Of a DNA stretch of 8,023 nucleotides, positions 6,460 to 8,023 are shown in pieces. The stretch's first letter is position 1. Every line of letters begins with the position of its first letter. A program made the translations under genes and the position numbers. Source of the stretch: Candidatus Krumholzibacteriota bacterium (lineage in GTDB: Bacteria; Krumholzibacteriota; Krumholzibacteriia; Krumholzibacteriales; Krumholzibacteriaceae); the NCBI GenBank assembly GCA_030672805.1, contig DAOVFR010000104.1:1-8023 (forward strand). The letters are read 5' to 3'. The notes under the pieces were generated by a model. That model searched no databases, was not told where the DNA came from, and saw only the letters and a program-made list of their open reading frames with translations.

Positions 6460-8008
6460 AGTTTTTCAGTTTCGAGTAAAGTGTTGGTTTGGACATTCCG
6501 AGGCATGACGCTGCTCTTGTCTTTGCGCCGACACGGTCGACGACTTTCCGGATGATCATACCCTCGATCTTTGGAAGAAGTGGATCACTTTCCGAGAACG
6601 GCGTGTTGTCGAGAAGCTGTTCCACGGTTTCCTCCAGAGAGGTTTTCTCCTCCGTCCGGACGCCCTCGGGAATCTGCACGATATTATCGGGAAGATTCTC
6701 GGGCAGGATAGTATCGCTCTTGACTATGATCATCATCCGGTTGATCACGTTCTCGAGCTCTCTTACGTTTCCCGGCCAGTCGAAATTGACGAGGTATGCC
6801 ATCGCTTCCGGCGAGATCTTCTTTTCGGGAATATTGTACAACCTGCTGAACGAAGTCAGGAAATGCCGGCTGATCAGTTCGATATCTTCCTTTCTTTCTT
6901 TCAGCGATGGAACCCTGATGGGGAAGATGTTGATGCGGTAATACAGGTCCTCCCTGAATTTCCCCGTTTTTACCAGCTCGTGGAGGTCCTTGTTTGTCGC
7001 GGCGATGATCTTCACATCCGTGGAGATCTCCTTCGTGCCGCCGACCCGGTAAAACTTCCGATCCTCGAGAACGCGGAGCAGCTTCGGCTGAAGATTCAGT
7101 GGTAGTTCCCCGATCTCGTTGAGAAAGATGGTTCCTCCATTGGCTGATTCGAAATGGCCGATCGTCAACCTGTGTGCACCGGTGAAAGCGCCCCGCTCGT
7201 AACCGAAGAGCTCGCTCTCGATAAGTTCTCTCGGAATGGCGGCGCAGTTGAGGGAATGGAACGGTTTCTCGCTGCGACTGGACGTGTAATGGATCGTTTT
7301 TGCGATCAGGTCCTTGCCGGAACCGCTTTCGCCTGTAAGGAGCACAGTTGTTTCCATATCCTTGATGCCGTCGATCAGATCGAAGATCCGTTTTATCGAC
7401 GGGGAGTTGCCGATAATGTCCTGGAACGCAGCGCGCTCGCGCGAGCGTCCGGGGGTGATCCTGCCGGACGGTCTCGACTTCGCCGAATGTTTGACCTTGT
7501 CAGAGAGTATGATTCGTTCCAGGCCGAGTGCCACCTGCTGGCTGAGGGCCACGAGAAAGCTGTGATCCTTGTCTGTCGTCCCGGTGGTGCCGACTGGGGA
7601 GTCGAGGTACAGGAATCCTGTCACCTCGTCCTGGATCCAGAGGGGTGTACAGATGATACTCTGGTGCTCCCTGAGAAATGCTTCGCCGATCTGGCCGTTC
7701 GGAATGCTCGTCCGGAGGATGTCGAGGGGGTACCCGAGCTGCCTCGCCATGTTGAGGATCGCAATAATATTCCTGTCGGTCAGAACGCTACCCGTATCGA
7801 ATCCTCCCGAAGCGGCAAGGATCCTGAACGTCTCCTTCCCATCCGACTGCAGTATCAGGGCTGCCCGCTTCATGCCGGTGATCTTTCTTGCCGTCTCGGT
7901 GATGGTTTTATACAGCTTTTCCGGGTCGTGGATCGTCCGGATGAGCGAGATGATCCTGCACAGGGCCTTGAACCTGTCAGAGTCGCTCTTGATCTGGTCA
8001 AGCGACAT
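6440..8008 (-). CDS. Sigma-54-dependent transcriptional activator (GAF, AAA+, Fis-type HTH)
   Basis: This 522-residue protein is an enhancer-binding activator of the NtrC/NifA class. A GAF-like sensory domain covers about residues 20-170, followed by a basic, Ser/Arg-rich linker. The AAA+ domain has IIGNSPSIKRI at its start, Walker A GESGSGKD (226-233), the sigma-54 contact loop GAFTGA (273-278), Walker B TIFLNEIGEL with Asn297-Glu298, and FREDLYYRIN with WPGNVRELEN toward its end. A Fis-type helix-turn-helix occupies about 487-520 (TRAASCLGMSKPTLYSKLK). There is no receiver domain, so the signal is probably sensed directly by GAF, as in NifA- or FhlA-like regulators; the ligand is unknown. 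Asn297 replaces the usual Asp of the Walker B DE pair. The frame stays open upstream to the window edge (five codons), so the ATG at 8008 is a likely but unproven start, with only a weak purine tract before it. The gene overlaps the selenoprotein start by 20 bases and probably heads, or regulates, that operon. Confidence 0.93.
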   Translation of the reverse strand: MSLDQIKSDSDRFKALCRIISLIRTIHDPEKLYKTITETARKITGMKRAALILQSDGKETFRILAASGGFDTGSVLTDRNIIAILNMARQLGYPLDILRTSIPNGQIGEAFLREHQSIICTPLWIQDEVTGFLYLDSPVGTTGTTDKDHSFLVALSQQVALGLERIILSDKVKHSAKSRPSGRITPGRSRERAAFQDIIGNSPSIKRIFDLIDGIKDMETTVLLTGESGSGKDLIAKTIHYTSSRSEKPFHSLNCAAIPRELIESELFGYERGAFTGAHRLTIGHFESANGGTIFLNEIGELPLNLQPKLLRVLEDRKFYRVGGTKEISTDVKIIAATNKDLHELVKTGKFREDLYYRINIFPIRVPSLKERKEDIELISRHFLTSFSRLYNIPEKKISPEAMAYLVNFDWPGNVRELENVINRMMIIVKSDTILPENLPDNIVQIPEGVRTEEKTSLEETVEQLLDNTPFSESDPLLPKIEGMIIRKVVDRVGAKTRAASCLGMSKPTLYSKLKNYEKNRG

Positions 8009-8023
8009 GGAGGCCTGCCGGTC

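Noticed and set aside
7434..7447. Perfect 14-base palindrome CGCTCGCGCGAGCG
   Set aside because: It lies inside the Arg/Ser/Glu-rich linker of the sigma-54 activator and is explained by CG-rich Arg and Ala codons. There is no second copy or operator context.

Overview
The window is GC-rich, densely coding bacterial DNA with five protein genes and no RNA genes, insertion sequences or CRISPR arrays. The genes form two converging blocks. The plus-strand block holds the 3' part of a hybrid sensor histidine kinase (2-1189) and a complete, exported Tricorn-type S41 protease (1264-4599). The minus-strand block, read from the right edge leftward, is a tight three-gene operon: a GAF / AAA+ / Fis-type sigma-54 activator (8008-6440), a membrane-anchored calcineurin-like metallophosphoesterase relative (6459-5434) and a Nif3-family dinuclear-metal protein (5424-4669). 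The blocks meet in a 69-base gap at 4600-4668 that contains only a weak hairpin.

The most interesting object is the middle gene of the minus-strand operon. A naive reading gives two fragments, a 65-residue membrane peptide (6459-6262) and a 268-residue headless phosphoesterase (6240-5434). Both are in the same frame and are separated by one UGA at 6264-6262. The UGA falls in the sequence EPCG-UGA, where related proteins, as I remember them, read EPCGC. Just downstream, the mRNA can fold into a hairpin with a GGU apical loop, a 5-bp GC stem, a single bulged U and a lower 4-bp stem. This matches the layout of the bacterial selenocysteine insertion element of E. coli fdhF. The simplest reading is one 341-residue selenoprotein with selenocysteine at position 66 (C64-G65-U66). 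The host should then carry selA, selB, selC and selD elsewhere; none is in the window.

The operon is tightly packed: the activator and the selenoprotein overlap by 20 bases, and the selenoprotein stop overlaps the Shine-Dalgarno of the Nif3 gene. The sigma-54 activator keeps GAFTGA and Walker A but has Asn instead of the usual first acidic residue of Walker B. The selenoprotein keeps some phosphoesterase motifs but has lost others that normally bind metal, so a redox or metal-related role is as plausible as phosphoester hydrolysis.

The organism is a bacterium with sigma-54 regulation, an envelope-exported Tricorn homologue and, by inference, selenocysteine decoding. This would fit an uncultured anaerobe or facultative anaerobe of the deltaproteobacterial or FCB-like lineages, but the window does not fix the taxon.
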